NCBI GenBank assembly: GCA_018292915.2
Contig: JACVVK020000208.1
Coordinates: forward strand, 417,501 to 481,500
Reading direction: 5' to 3'
DNA from: Batillaria attramentaria
Lineage: Eukaryota > Mollusca > Gastropoda > Batillariidae
Length of the DNA: 64,000 bases
The translations under genes and the position numbers were made by a program. The notes under the pieces are model-generated. The model was not told the DNA's origin, did no database searches, and was given only the letters and a program-made list of their open reading frames with translations. Shown piece by piece: positions 49,025 to 60,639 of the stretch; positions within the stretch are counted from its first letter, which is position 1; every line of letters begins with the position of its first letter.

Positions 49025-49169
49025 AAAACAGCATATTGGCTAAACTGTTCACTGTGTTTGCGGCGTCGGATATTTGTACAGGTTGGTTTTAAAATTTAAT
49101 AGTGAAGGAGCAGGCTTCAGAGGTTGTCAGTGGGAGTAAGCCGCTTCCATGGGGTTGATCCCGAAACTG

Positions 49170-49170
<1 letters not shown>

Positions 49171-49224
<54 letters not shown>

Positions 49225-49250
49225 AAGAGAGAGAGAGAACGAACGAACGA
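49171..49250. repeat. (GA)n with GAAA breaks, then (GAAC)n
   Basis: GA runs followed by ACGAACGAACGAA and CTTTATTTTACAAGGA, which looks like the reversed tail of a retroelement. Confidence 0.9.
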
Positions 49251-49321
49251 AACTTTATTTTACAAGGATAAAAGATTCGATTAGGTGCGCAGACCTTTTT
49301 TAGATCTTGTCCTTGCTAAAC

Positions 49322-49324
<3 letters not shown>

Positions 49325-49354
<30 letters not shown>
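49325..49354. repeat. (GA)n microsatellite
   Basis: Perfect GA run. Confidence 0.93.
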
Positions 49355-49357
<3 letters not shown>

Positions 49358-49913
49358 GACCAACAACAGACAAAATTCAGTACCACTCTAACTACCAAGG
49401 GTAAGTCCCGCAAACAGACGCTACGCTTCCCTAACAATATGGAGATGACTCACCGTCAACTCGTCTTCCGTTTGGGATCAGATCTAAATCTCCCTAAACC
49501 TGACACAGGTCTTCATTCTGTTATATAATCCAGAGTATTCCCTTTCACGATAGCAACACCAGTAAATGTTTGCTTGCAATCGTATCATGTTATATCGCGT
49601 TACAAAACTAGGTATTTACCGCGACATCGGGCCCGCAATCCGCCAGTAAAATTCTACACCGACACTACACATTTAGCTTCGGCTGAATGGGTCACAGTCG
49701 TAACGATTTGGTCTTTTCCCCATTCCTTACGCGACCTTGATCTTTTGGGAAAACCGCGAGAAGCCAAACTGTTGCGACGGAAACTGACTGAATTTCATTA
49801 TTTTGTACCATGAGTCGTTGTTTTCCGACTTCCGGCTCAAATCTTGCAACGTAACAACAGGGATTGATTTCCAATCAAACACAAAGCCGTCTGAAATTTG
49901 TCATGAATAGCGA

Positions 49914-49961
49914 AACAAACAAACAAACAAACAAACAAACAAACAAACAAACAAACAAACA
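49914..49961. repeat. (AAAC)n microsatellite
   Basis: About 12 tetranucleotide units. Confidence 0.95.
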
Positions 49962-50610
49962 TTATTCTGACAGACATTATCAAAAATGTATCTTTCTAAA
50001 AATAAAAAAGAAGAATGCCAAAACAGAAGGCCGGTTTGCATAATTATACTGAGTTCGGTCCGTTGACACATACGCGGCTTGAGAAGACATGAAGATCATA
50101 ACAGATGCCTCTGTGTGTCCAGCGAAAGTCGAAACCCCTAGTTCTGTTCACCAAGACGGGGTACTATCTTTTTTTCAAACAGCGACATTTTACGACAATG
50201 ACATCACAAGCCATAGCACGCACGAATGATTCCGTCGCGAAGTTAATTCGGAAGACGCAATGTGCATTGAGATGTTCCATGTCCAGATCTAATATTTCAC
50301 CGGGAAAAGGGTTTACGTTGTAAAAGGGGACACCACTGTGAACGGGTCAGGCGTCACAGTTCAGAGTCGTCCCCGCCATATGGGCGTCTAATGTAATGCA
50401 TAGGTATGGGATAGTTTTCACTCTTTTTACGCCATTTATTTCCAGTGTCCGCCCAAAATGAGACGCTCTACATGGCAGTGCTGGGACTAAACCGAGAAAC
50501 CGCGTAGTCTCTGGCACGAACAGCACGGGTAACGGTTAAGGACACTACACAGTGTGAGAAATTAGGTGTATGTGTGGCCGCGTCGGTCACTCTTATAATA
50601 GCTTTGAGCT

Positions 50611-50637
50611 GAACCGAACCGAACCGAACCGAACCGA
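50611..50637. repeat. (GAACC)n short tandem repeat
   Basis: Five pentanucleotide units, directly adjoining a SINE tail. Confidence 0.85.
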
Positions 50638-50781
50638 GTGGGTGGGTGGGTGGGAGTTTAAAGTCCGTTTCCACCATATATGGGTGATACCAAAGACGGG
50701 GCAACAACAACAACAAAAAAAAAAAAAAAAAAAAGGCCAGCTGAGCACATATTATCAGGCCCCAGCCGGGAACCGAACTGA
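50638..50781 (-). repeat. SINE family A, head-truncated
   Basis: Tail and body are present. A CAA/poly-A insertion sits in the GGGGCAACxxxAAAAAGGCCAGC position. Confidence 0.85.
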
Positions 50782-51065
50782 ACTGAACGCTGCTGAACCG
50801 GCATTGCTACGGGTGGTGCATGTGAAATGTTTAGGTACATCCGCTATTCACGTGTGATTGTTATGGGTACAAGTGTTAATCCACCCGTGGTGAATTTCGG
50901 ATTTTTAATCCCTGACCTGTAATGGTGGTAGAGTGGTATAAAGACGAAGATCTCATCTTCAGACATAAAGTTGTCTCGGCCATGCATACGATTTAATACG
51001 AACACTGAAGAACACGTTTATAAGTTTTAACTTGTCGTGCTCAGTCCCGCGATCATTGCCGGAAG

Positions 51066-51475
51066 GCGTGTGTGTAATAATGATAATAATAAGCCCATAA
51101 ATATAGGCGCTTTATCCCAAATATTTGGCTCAAAGCACCGCGAGCTGAGCCCAACACGCACGCTCACGTAAATTACACGCATTCTCTCACACACCGGACA
51201 TGAAGACATTACAATCACGTGGTGCGAAAGGCCAGCTCGGCAATTTAAATTTCGGAATTTTTAGAATTGCATTTATTTTTGAAATTTGTGGGCTGAACAT
51301 TTCCAAAGCAGAGAGGGAGGAAGCCGGAGTACCCGGAGAGAACCTCCGACGATCGGCCCGAACGGTGCCACAAACGAGAAAGAAAAATTCTTCGCCCCGA
51401 GTGGGACTCGAACCTGATCTCTCGCATTGGTGACCGACTAAGTCTTAACCACTAGACCACAGCTAGTGTACAACT
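51066..51475 (-). repeat. SINE family B, longest copy, with tRNA-like head
   Basis: Read on the minus strand: a tRNA-like head with TGTGGTCTAGTGGTTAAGAC and B box GGTTCGAGTCCC (51470-51400), a body with GGGTACTCCGGCTTCCTCCC, then the part shared with copies at 265, 35300 and 62190, and a final TTATTATTATCATTATTA. The A box resembles Glu/Asp tRNAs, unlike family A. Confidence 0.75.
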
Positions 51476-51540
51476 GTTTCGCTCGTCCAAGAAACTGTAT
51501 ATACATGTACCGGTAATGAAGTTTATTGAGTCTTGAACCT

Positions 51541-51824
51541 GTTCCGCCAGGAACACCAGATCAGCAACAGAGGCTGTCTAGTATCTACGCCACCACCGAT
51601 GCCAAAACCGGTGATCTCATCCGTCAGGACATGAACGCGTATCACACAGGTAAATACCAGAGTGCCCACGTGGAACATATAATGCCATCAAGGGTTTGTT
51701 ATCGTAATGAGCATAGCGGTACAGTCGTACGTTACGTCACCATGTTTATGGGGCCCATGCTTCCCAGGAGCCCGCTACCAGATGAGGTGGTCGACTGCCT
51801 GATTAGTTCAACCTGTAACCAACA
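51541..51824 (+). CDS. Weak candidate exon of unknown function
   Basis: An open frame runs here without simple repeats, reading for example QQQRLSSIYATTDAKTGDL and DEVVDCLISSTC. It ends at CAACAG|GTACGT, a strong donor match, and CCGCCAG near 51553-51559 could be an acceptor. A second possible donor, ACACAG|GTAAAT, lies at 51649. I do not recognise the protein, and no partner exon was found. It may be chance open sequence. Confidence 0.18.
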
Positions 51825-51898
51825 GGTACGTGATTCCTGTCAGCCGGGTTTCGTCAGTCCAACTTGCGCGCGCTTACAGGCGGATAGCGGTGAGGGGG

Positions 51899-52034
51899 AT
51901 AAGTGGGTGGGTGTTTTGGAGTTTAACGTCCTTTTCAATCACGTAACGAGGGTGATATCAAAGACGGGGCAACGAGGAAAGGACCAGCACAAATATTTGG
52001 CCCCAGCCGGGATTCAAACTCACGACCCGAGCAT
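51899..52034 (-). repeat. SINE family A, 5'-truncated, with TSD
   Basis: Tail and body end at the B-box region. An 11-bp direct repeat, CGGTGAGGGGG, flanks it at 51888-51898 and 52035-52045. A second tail fragment (GGTTTAACGTCCTTTTCCAC) follows at 52069-52120. Confidence 0.88.
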
Positions 52035-52199
52035 CGGTGAGGGGGAAGTTGGGGGTGGGGAAGGCATAGTTGGTTTTGAGGGTTTAACGTCCTTTTCCAC
52101 CACGTACGGGTGATATCCTCTGCGGTCGATTTTACTGTTTGCGTCAGAGCTACACCTGTAGTTCTGCGCCCTCTAGCCAGGTTTGACGCATAGACTGAT

Positions 52200-52200
52200 A

Positions 52201-52234
<34 letters not shown>

Positions 52235-52280
52235 GGTATTTCTAAGGCGCATTTCTTTAACTAAAACTCAATGCGCCTAT
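52200..52280. repeat. (AAT)n plus GGCGC retroelement tail
   Basis: An AAT run followed by TAAGGCGCATTTC and ATGCGCCTATCACTCACTC. The 32791-32865 tract has the same layout. Confidence 0.55.
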
Positions 52281-52609
52281 CACTCACTCAGACTCACGCA
52301 CATTATACAACGATGAACAGACACACTGGTGAAACTGACTAATTAAAATAACTGGTGTTAGTAGTTTGTGGCCTCACGCCGCTCAAGCAACATGGACCAG
52401 CATCATGGGCAGGACAGTATTGAAGGATGTGTTCTGGGGTCTGGGTCACGTAGACATTCGTCAGTGTGGGCAGTCTTGAGTCGGTTGAGATGGCTCAGTA
52501 GTCTGCAGTGGCCAGTCCTCGGTCTGAAGAGGATTGTCTGCTGGTGCCTCTGGAGCTGGTGGGTCGGGTCAACACCACTGTCTGCGCCCAGCCTTCTCTT
52601 CCACTGGGA

Positions 52610-52733
52610 GGATGATATAAAAGACGGGGCAACAAGAAAAAGGCCAGCACAAATAACTGGCTCCAAACAGGAATCGAACTCACGACCCGAGTATTGAAAG
52701 TCCAACGCTCTACTGCTTGATTGTCCCGGGTCC
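52610..52733 (-). repeat. SINE family A, tail-truncated
   Basis: Body and head are present (AAAGACGGGGCAACAAGAAA, reverse-strand head GGACAATCAAGCAGTAGAGC). The GTTAAAC tail is lost. Confidence 0.85.
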
Positions 52734-53173
52734 CACTACTACAACTAATACTACTGCTACTGCTACACAATTAGTAGTAGTGGTAATGTTGTTGCTTGGG
52801 CGCTCTACTACCCCTGCCTAGCTGCAAGATAGTCTCTGTTACTTACGCGGCTCTCCACCACCCCCCCCCCCTTTCCCCCCGTTTGTGAGGCGTTAAGAGC
52901 TTCCCCCCAAAATAGTCGTCATCATTAGTAGTAGTAGTACATTGTAGCAGTAAAGTATTACTATTGTTATCAATACTAGCTTTATCTCACCAGATGGAAA
53001 AGTAACACTGACCGCCTAATACACGTACGTTGATACTCGTGCAAGCATAACATCAGTTCTATATTTCATGTACTGTGCCCTAGAACCTTCTTCCCAGCCC
53101 TGTATCCAGTCCCCTGGATCCGCAACTAGACATCTGGTTCTGTCAACTGGCAGCCAGGCTACATATCCCATAC

Positions 53174-53476
53174 ATGCGTACCCTCCATGTGCTTCTCATC
53201 CTCACGTTCACGTTTTTGGCCAGCAGATCACAGGTATATTCCATACGATTCCATCGCCTAATTGCGTGTCACAGCAGATGCAGCATCTTGCGTGCACGTG
53301 TGACGGTGAGCGCGCTGGTCGAATTCTGCAGTTATCTCTCCCGGCCAAAACTGGGAAAACGGACGAAGCCAGGCGTGAGCACAGATTGCGGTCCGTCCAA
53401 CTGGTGCGAGGACGTGCGAGAACGGTGCGAGGATTGTGTACCGATCTTCCATTCGAGACTTGAAACTGTAGTCTAA
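53174..53476 (+). CDS. Weak candidate: small secreted Cys-rich protein
   Basis: The ATG at 53174 opens a 100-codon frame whose start, MRTLHVLLILTFTFLASRSQ, looks like a clean signal peptide. Seven cysteines follow, including CHSRC and a C-x5-C-x6-C-x2-C cluster around NWCEDVRERCEDC. A WC..C..C cluster after a CxxxC start recalls the cysteine-rich N-terminus of anosmin, but spacing differs and I would not assign it. A plausible donor, ACG|GTGAGC, lies at 53306, so this could also be a first exon. The start context is weak and another open frame overlaps it. Confidence 0.22.
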   Translation: MRTLHVLLILTFTFLASRSQVYSIRFHRLIACHSRCSILRARVTVSALVEFCSYLSRPKLGKRTKPGVSTDCGPSNWCEDVRERCEDCVPIFHSRLETVV

Positions 53477-53810
53477 TAAGAGCAGGGGTCTTGCCGGAGA
53501 CAGTTATGCTTGGTTTAGAGAAACGGCTGTGGTCTGACTGACGGCAATATTTTTTATCGACTTTTTCCTTACCTTTCAAGTATTGGAACTAGCATGAAAA
53601 ATATTTAAAGGTTCCATACACGGTATTTGGTTGTGTCCAGGAAGCGTCTGAAACGTGTCTCAGCGTGACAAAGCCCGCACACGACCGATACGTAGCCGGC
53701 AAATCCAGGATGGTTTAACTGCAGTCTACATACATTCGCGGGTTTTGGAACCGGCTGTTCAAAGACTGATGTACTTATAAGGTACTTTTGAAAAAAATTC
53801 TTCATCGGTG

Positions 53811-53812
<2 letters not shown>

Positions 53813-53871
<59 letters not shown>
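53813..53871. repeat. (CA)n microsatellite
   Basis: Perfect CA run. Confidence 0.96.
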
Positions 53872-53876
<5 letters not shown>

Positions 53877-53883
53877 ACAGAGC

Positions 53884-53950
53884 GAACGAACGAACGAACG
53901 AACGAACGAACTGAACGATTTTTATTTTTCAACGGAAAAGATTTAGCCCA
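53884..53950 (-). repeat. 3' end of the GT-carrying repeat family, reversed
   Basis: (GAAC)n then TTTTTATTTTTCAACGGAAA and AGATTTAGCC is the reverse of the AATAAAGTTCGTTCG end. Confidence 0.6.
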
Positions 53951-53980
53951 CACACGACCGATACATAGCAAATCCAGGAT

Positions 53981-53982
<2 letters not shown>

Positions 53983-54016
<34 letters not shown>
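53983..54016. repeat. (GA)n microsatellite
   Basis: Perfect GA run. Confidence 0.94.
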
Positions 54017-54020
<4 letters not shown>

Positions 54021-54392
54021 CGTGAACTTTCACATCCTCATCCGCAGCTCACATCCCTTGTCCATCAGTCACTTCGTCTCTCACCGAGCTGACATTTTCC
54101 CGCCACGGGTGCTAGGTTACAAAACAACTAAACGAGACTCCGGAGACAGGAGAGCTCTCAAGGGGCCGTTCATCATTGCTCGTTCACTATTGTCCGCCAC
54201 ATTTCAGGATACAGAGAGTGGGTAGATTGGCTGGATTAGCAAATACGCTAAAATACTGGTATGCAGGGGGGGGGGGGGGGAAATAAAAAACCCATTTGCC
54301 ATTATGGTTTCTGCGGAATATCGGGTTTTGTGATCGGTGCAAAGGAGAGAGATTGACTGTGTTCATCTTAATTAAAGCATGTGTTCGAGTAA

Positions 54393-54431
54393 AACAAACA
54401 AACAAACAAACAAACAAACAAACAAACAAAC
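54393..54431. repeat. (AAAC)n microsatellite
   Basis: About nine units. Confidence 0.94.
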
Positions 54432-54490
54432 TACTTCTCACGTACTCCAGAGGGTAATCCCTCCTTCCCTTTTACGTTGTCATAACCAAT

Positions 54491-54510
54491 GAATGAATGA
54501 ATGAAGAAAG

Positions 54511-54566
<56 letters not shown>

Positions 54567-54611
54567 GAATGAATGAATGAATTATTGAATGAATGAAGTG
54601 AATGAATGAAT
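54491..54611. repeat. (GAAT)n(TTGA)n(GAAT)n tetranucleotide block
   Basis: A TTGA core of about 14 units is flanked on both sides by GAAT units. Confidence 0.95.
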
Positions 54612-54752
54612 CTTGGCTTTACACATCGTGGAATTACGTAATTATTCAAAGAACGAGTGGAATGCAGAGTGCAGCTTGCACCGTCATCAATTCTCATCCG
54701 GCCACTGAAACCTGACACCGGGAAATGTATACTGATTCACTGATGAACCTTC

Positions 54753-54754
<2 letters not shown>

Positions 54755-54822
<68 letters not shown>

Positions 54823-54841
54823 CGCACGCACGCACGCACGC
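54755..54841. repeat. (CA)n then (CGCA)n microsatellite
   Basis: A CA run to about 54820, then CGCA units. Confidence 0.95.
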
Positions 54842-55008
54842 GGCATGCACGTGCGGACACCCCAACACTTATTCTGCCTGACTGGCGTATGCTTAACACC
54901 TCCACCCTTACATTCCTGCCCTCCAGCAACGTGCAAACTTCTAATTGCGGATGCTTAAGAGACGGGAACAAATATCCCAATTAGCTGGAAGTTTAAGTAA
55001 GTCACAAA

Positions 55009-55012
<4 letters not shown>

Positions 55013-55049
<37 letters not shown>
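55013..55049. repeat. (GA)n microsatellite
   Basis: Perfect GA run. Confidence 0.94.
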
Positions 55050-55052
<3 letters not shown>

Positions 55053-55504
55053 CCATGAAATAAGCGCATGTACCTCTTCCTATGTTACTTTTTTTCAGTC
55101 AGTATGAATAACGACAAATTTACTGATCAGAAAAGAATTTGAAGGAGTTACATTTGCAACCACGCAACCTAACCCAACCAGCCAGCCAACCAGGGCTGAT
55201 AGCCAACTATAAAACAAACAACCAATAAGAAAAAAAAAAAAAAAAAAAACCCCAAAAACCCAGCTCTGAAACTTGTCTTGATTGCATTTCAAAGGTCAAT
55301 ATGTCGCGTGAGGAGTTAAGCCCGGCAGGTTTTTTTTTTTTTTTTTTTTTTGGGGGGGGGGGGGGTATTCCATGCAGCGGAACACTTTGCTCGATTTCAA
55401 GGGAATTAATAGTATTATAATGACTCAGTTTTATCAAAAGTTGTTTAATATGTATCGGCTTCAAAAATCTTCGGCAAAACAGTTGACACTGGATCCACTC
55501 AGAA

Positions 55505-55567
55505 TGGCCGTCCGCACAAGACAGACAACTCTCGGAACGGTCGTCCGCACAAGACAGACAACTCTCG
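55505..55567. repeat. Tandem duplication of ~31 bp
   Basis: GTCCGCACAAGACAGACAAC plus TCTCG occurs twice in succession. Confidence 0.85.
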
Positions 55568-55879
55568 TTCTCTAGACTTGGACCGAGCACAGGGATGGCT
55601 CTGTACAAGAAACTGAACAGACCGTGTATTTAATTTTCTGCACGACATCAGACTTTTCCAACGTCTTCGACGCGTTTGTCCTCTCTCTCTCTCTCTCAGA
55701 GTTTGAATAATGCATGACAATTCATTGAAACTCGTGGACAAATTGCTGCATTATATTTCCTTCCATTTTGCATTCTGCCCTCACCTCCCGCTGCGCTTTT
55801 CACAGGGACGGAGATGGTAAAAGCAAAAAAGCCGAACCGGCCTCTGGAACGAACCTCACACTGCGCCCCCTACCGGCGA

Positions 55880-56053
55880 ACGACACAAGACGATCTATTG
55901 GCTAAATCGGAGGAATATTTAGACCTTGGACCACCTTCGTGTGTCCCCGTTCTTTCTCGGCAATGATCGCGCTGCGTCTGCCCTTACAGCTGTCAAAAGC
56001 AGTTTTATTGCGAGGCGTCGGGTGTCGGCCGCGTAGATCTCAGCACGCTTGAG
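55880..56053 (+). promoter_or_regulatory. Possible promoter and non-coding first exon
   Basis: CTATTGGCTAAAT (55897) contains an inverted CCAAT box. A locally CpG-rich stretch then ends at TTGA|GTAAGTTTTT near 56053, a good donor match. No downstream exon was found, so this is a weak suggestion. Confidence 0.2.
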
Positions 56054-56459
56054 TAAGTTTTTATCCTTTTTTTTCATAACTTGTTTTTCCTAATTGTAAA
56101 GAAACGCGGACACATGTGAACGTGGCTGGTTGTTGGCGGTTCCTACGTTGAATTATTACAGATCCACAGCCGTTGGCCGGCATGTTTGTTGTGTTAATAC
56201 GTTGCAAGCTGTGCAGGTGTTTACAGAAAGCAACACGTGACTTGGTTGGTCTGTACATATGTTTTCGATCTATTTTTTAATTTCTATTTCTGGTTTGTGT
56301 GTGTGTGTGTTTTTCCGCAATCACCGTCTCTTGCTTTCTTGCCAAATGTATGGACATTCTTGATTACATCTATCGTTTCTAATTACAGGATAATAGTTTT
56401 CTTTCTGACAGCGGACTGCACAGACCTCTGAATATAGAGGCGTTTTTCTACGAAAACTG

Positions 56460-56600
56460 GACCCCCCCAAAAAAAAACAAAAAACAACCCAAAAAACAAA
56501 CAAAACAAAACAAAAACAAAACAAAAACACACACACACAAAAAAAACAACAAAAAAAAACAACCAACCAACAACAACAACAACAACAACAACAACAACGG
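56460..56600. repeat. A/C-only tract
   Basis: CAAAA, CAAA and CAA units; G-free for about 140 bp. Confidence 0.9.
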
Positions 56601-56699
56601 AAGCTTCCCATCCCTCCCCCAATCCTCCAGTAAACGACTGAATCCCTAGCGACACCCATCCCACACCTCATCCCAAGCCGCCCACAGGAAAACCGGGAG

Positions 56700-56895
56700 A
56701 ACTGATCTGGTACGGCTTTGGACTGTCACTGTTCGGTTCGATTCTGGAAGATGGTACTTGCACTTGTAAAGGACTTTTTGCCTTTCACCATTCTATATTT
56801 TTGTTTAGTTGGTTGGTTGGTTGTTTGTAGCGCTAGTGGGTCGTTAAAGCATCGACCAACCAACCAACCAACCAACCAACCAACCACCCAACCAA
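56700..56895 (+). repeat. tRNA-like SINE ending in (AACC)n
   Basis: CTGGTACGGCTTTGGACTG and B-box-like CGGTTCGATTCTGG are followed by a body and GTCGTTAAAGCATCGACC, then AACC units. Confidence 0.5.
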
Positions 56896-57338
56896 CCAGC
56901 CAGCCAAACAGTTATGATCCCATCGCAACGCAGCGACCATCTCCAAGCTATAGAAACTAGACGCGGAGGAAATTGTTATTTTGTATTTTCAATTAGAAAA
57001 AAAATGCGACATTGACAGCCACTGTTAGACACGCGAAACAGTTCTCTTGGTTCAGAGGAAAACTCATTTGCGCCAGTAAAAATCCGTCCTGGAACATTTC
57101 CCCGGGAAACTGACATAATTATGTATCTCTCCTTATTGTGGAAAAAGGTTGTGGACATATATGATTACAGGATTCTGATCAGTAGGTAACAGACGCTCTC
57201 CTGTGACTGATGAAACCTAACAAAACACCCGAAACAAACTCCTGCCGAGTCCGAACTATACGAGTAACTCACAAGACATAATTTGAGTTCAAGTTTAATC
57301 AATGTATTACATGTATCAACATTGTTCGGTTTCCTGGG

Positions 57339-57342
<4 letters not shown>

Positions 57343-57421
<79 letters not shown>

Positions 57422-57530
57422 CTCTCTCTCTCTCTCTCCAAACAAACACTCCAAACAAACAACATCCCCAAACAAACAAACAAACAAACAAACAAACAAA
57501 ACAAACAACAACAGCAACAAAAAAGCAACC
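57343..57530. repeat. (CA)n(CT)n then A/C-only tract
   Basis: CA run to 57418, CT run to 57438, then CAAA-type units. Confidence 0.95.
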
Positions 57531-57596
57531 CCGAAATACCGACTGCCTTTAGATCTACAATCATTATTCACCTTTCACCAGGAACGAAATTGCGAA

Positions 57597-57641
57597 AAAA
57601 GAAAAAAAAAAAAAAGAAAAGAAAAAAAGAAAAAAAAAAAG
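57597..57641. repeat. A-rich tract with G interruptions
   Basis: GAAAA-type units. Confidence 0.9.
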
Positions 57642-57731
57642 GGAAGCTCTGCCATCTCCACCCACACGGTATCAATGAACATTCCAGTCGAGTGCCAGTG
57701 ATCTGATCAAGCACAACTGTGACTAATAGAG

Positions 57732-57757
57732 CGGTGGTGGTGGTGGTGGTGGTGGTG
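57732..57757. repeat. (GGT)n microsatellite
   Basis: Perfect GGT run. Confidence 0.92.
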
Positions 57758-57999
57758 ACTGTGGTCACAGTATACACAGCACCTTGCGCATCCATCATAC
57801 CGGCCATCGATAACTGTGGGACGGGACACACACAGGTGCATGATAACCATCGCCAACATACACCTGTACCTCGTAGGATCTTATCGCATGGGATAATGTG
57901 GGATACGGGACGGCGTGCTGCTTACAGCTGACTCGAGGGAGGTGGGGGGTGGGGGAGGGGGGGGAGAGAGAGAGAGAGAGCTTTTTAAATCCCATTAAA

Positions 58000-60065
58000 A
58001 GTTCCACAGTCAGTGATACATGAACGCGTACTCTTGGCATTTCTCGGCGCGGGAAACTGAACTGGGGACAAGACCGACATTTTTGCTGAATTCCAGCATG
58101 TGAACGGGTAGAAGCAGCTAATCTAGGACGAACTGGCCAACACGGACCCATAAACAGCCCAGAAAATAAAAGATCACTTGGTGTGGGCTTAACCGGCACC
58201 ATCACAGAAGTTTACAATTCGCAACTCACATGGAGAATTACTGACGCGGCATTACAAACAGGACAATTAGCAACAACAGAAACAAAGACCGTGACTGATA
58301 ACGTGAAAGAAAAGAAACGAAGAGACAGACTAACAACAAAAAGCACGAGAAACATTAAACCATTAACTTGAACATCCCCCTCCGTCCACCCAAAACTCTC
58401 TCTCTCTCTCTTCATATCCACCTATCCAATTATTCTGACTTGACATGGCGCGTTCCGCAGGAAGTCGCACCTTTCATTTCTTTTCTCCGAAGATGAAAGG
58501 CAAGACTTTAGCTGTCACTAAGACTAACATCATAGTCGCCCACTGTACCGGAGCGTGACTGACTCACCTGTCCAAGAATGTCGCCGACATAGGTAACCAA
58601 TCACCAGTCACCGTGCTACACCAACTCTGCTGAAGACGATGGTAATCCACCCGTGAAACACCCGTATAATCCAATCGGAGATAAAACCACAGATAATGAG
58701 CACGATGAACACATTGTCAGATGAGTCTTGATCGCTGACATCAGCGGCTGTGACAGTACTGTATCAGTCACGTCATTGGTCACCCGTACACCGATATCTG
58801 ACTTCTTGTTTTAGTTTTAGTCCTCCTCACTTCTGAAAGAGAAGTAAACTTTACGAAGTGTCAGATGCAAACGCCGGGCAATCGAAAGGAAAATCACTTC
58901 GTAAACGTTTTGTTGATGTGACGCAACGCGGGCCCTAAAAACTGAAGTGCAGTGAAAAAAATCTGGAATGATGGAATGCCAACAACAGAGAGATTAAACA
59001 GTATCAAAGAGCATATCAGTCGGGGAAAAACTTTCACCTCAGTGCACCACGGTGAAGTTCAGACGACGAACGCACACACTTGCACACCGGTACAAACACA
59101 ACACAACACAACAGCGCACGCGACAGGTAGGACCCCGTTAGTCAAACTGATAACCGATTGGGTTACATCGCGCAATATACCCCCGCTGATAACCCGGCCC
59201 AGAGCCGTGAAATGGAGAGGCGCATGTGACGGATCGAGGCGACGGCTCGTCAAACTGACTTGTCGCCTCGCACACAAACACTGACACAGGATCTGAGACT
59301 GAACGGACCTCCCCTTCTATCACTTTACCACACACACTCAACAGATCACACACGGGCAGTCAGTACGGTAGCCGATACAACACTGGCAAGTTCTCGTTTC
59401 TCGTACGTTGTCAAAGGCAGATCAGTTCAGAAGTTCTAGACCCGTGGGGGGTGGTGGTGATCCCTCCCTGCAGGCTGTCAGCGTACACGTAGAATCAGAG
59501 AACTCCTTTTTAGTTCTCTGGCAGAACTGAAGCTTTCAGCTCCAGCTTGAGTATCGTGAGAGAGAGAGAGGTGTGTGTGTGTGATACCGGAGTAGAGAAA
59601 ACTGTCGACTCGAGTCAGTACCGCGTGGTATTGCTACCGCAGTGGGCACAGTTTCCAGCGCCGCATGGCATCGGGACTGAGACTGACGCGGCCGACGCCT
59701 CGCGCCTGTGATGTCCGGAGCCCACCCAATCAAGCGACACCTGTGAGGTGTCGGAAACTGTTACCAATGTGTTAATCCGCCAATACGCTTCACGCGCCCA
59801 CCTGAGCCGGCGCTGCTTGTCTAGAAGGCTTCGGGCTTTTCTCCCATTCGTTGAAAGGTTTGATGGAGGGGAGGAGAGGTGGGGGGGGGGGAGGGAATGG
59901 GTGAGGGGTAGAGAGAGGGAGGATGGTCGGGTAGGTGAGTCCGTGAGTGTGTGTGTGGAGACGGCAGAGGTGTGTTTGAGGGGGGAGGGGGGGGGGGAGC
60001 GGGCAATTATGGGCGTTTGTGCACACGCTGTTGCGTACACAGGCACAAACATATGGATGCCTAGA
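58000..60065. other. Gene-free stretch
   Basis: Only short CT/GA runs (58397, 59559) and G runs (59880, 59985). No coding or SINE evidence. Confidence 0.5.
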
Positions 60066-60066
60066 C

Positions 60067-60070
<4 letters not shown>

Positions 60071-60106
<36 letters not shown>

Positions 60107-60160
60107 GAGAGAGAGAGAGGGTGGGTGGGTTTTGGGGAGTTTAACATCCTTTTCCACCAC

Positions 60161-60218
<58 letters not shown>
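60071..60218. repeat. (GT)n(GA)n, SINE tail fragment, (GA)n
   Basis: A GT/GA run, then GAGTTTAACATCCTTTTCCA at 60138 (a reversed family A tail), then a 53-bp GA run. The SINE is almost wholly lost between two microsatellites. Confidence 0.85.
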
Positions 60219-60221
<3 letters not shown>

Positions 60222-60639
60222 ATGAAACTGTATTTTACAACGATTGACGCAGATAGTCAGTTTAAATAAAAATTTGCTAACTCTACAGGCTAAGAGAGAG
60301 AGAGAGAGGAAAAAACCTTTCATTCCCCGGGTATTTTACTCGGTAAAGCTCCAGCCTAGTCTTTCGATTCGCTTCACTGGAGCGAACTAATTTGCAAAAC
60401 AGAGAACCTCGTCAGAGCCGGACACGTTAGCTGAAGATTGGACCACCTGCAAGTTTGCGAGGACCTCTCAAGAACCACTCGGCTGGACACTCGAGAAGGA
60501 TTTCAGGCTACCTGTGGATTTGGACATGCCCGACCTGTTCGCTTGGTGCTCCCTCTCTCTCTCTCTCTCTGTGACGTGTGTACAATAATTACTACTGACA
60601 CCTTTAGTGGCAATAAAGACACAATATAAAATATAATCC

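Noticed and set aside
57205..57240. CTGATGA...GAAAC as a hammerhead ribozyme core
   Set aside because: The two core segments are present, but the intervening bases do not form stem II and no paired flanks are seen.
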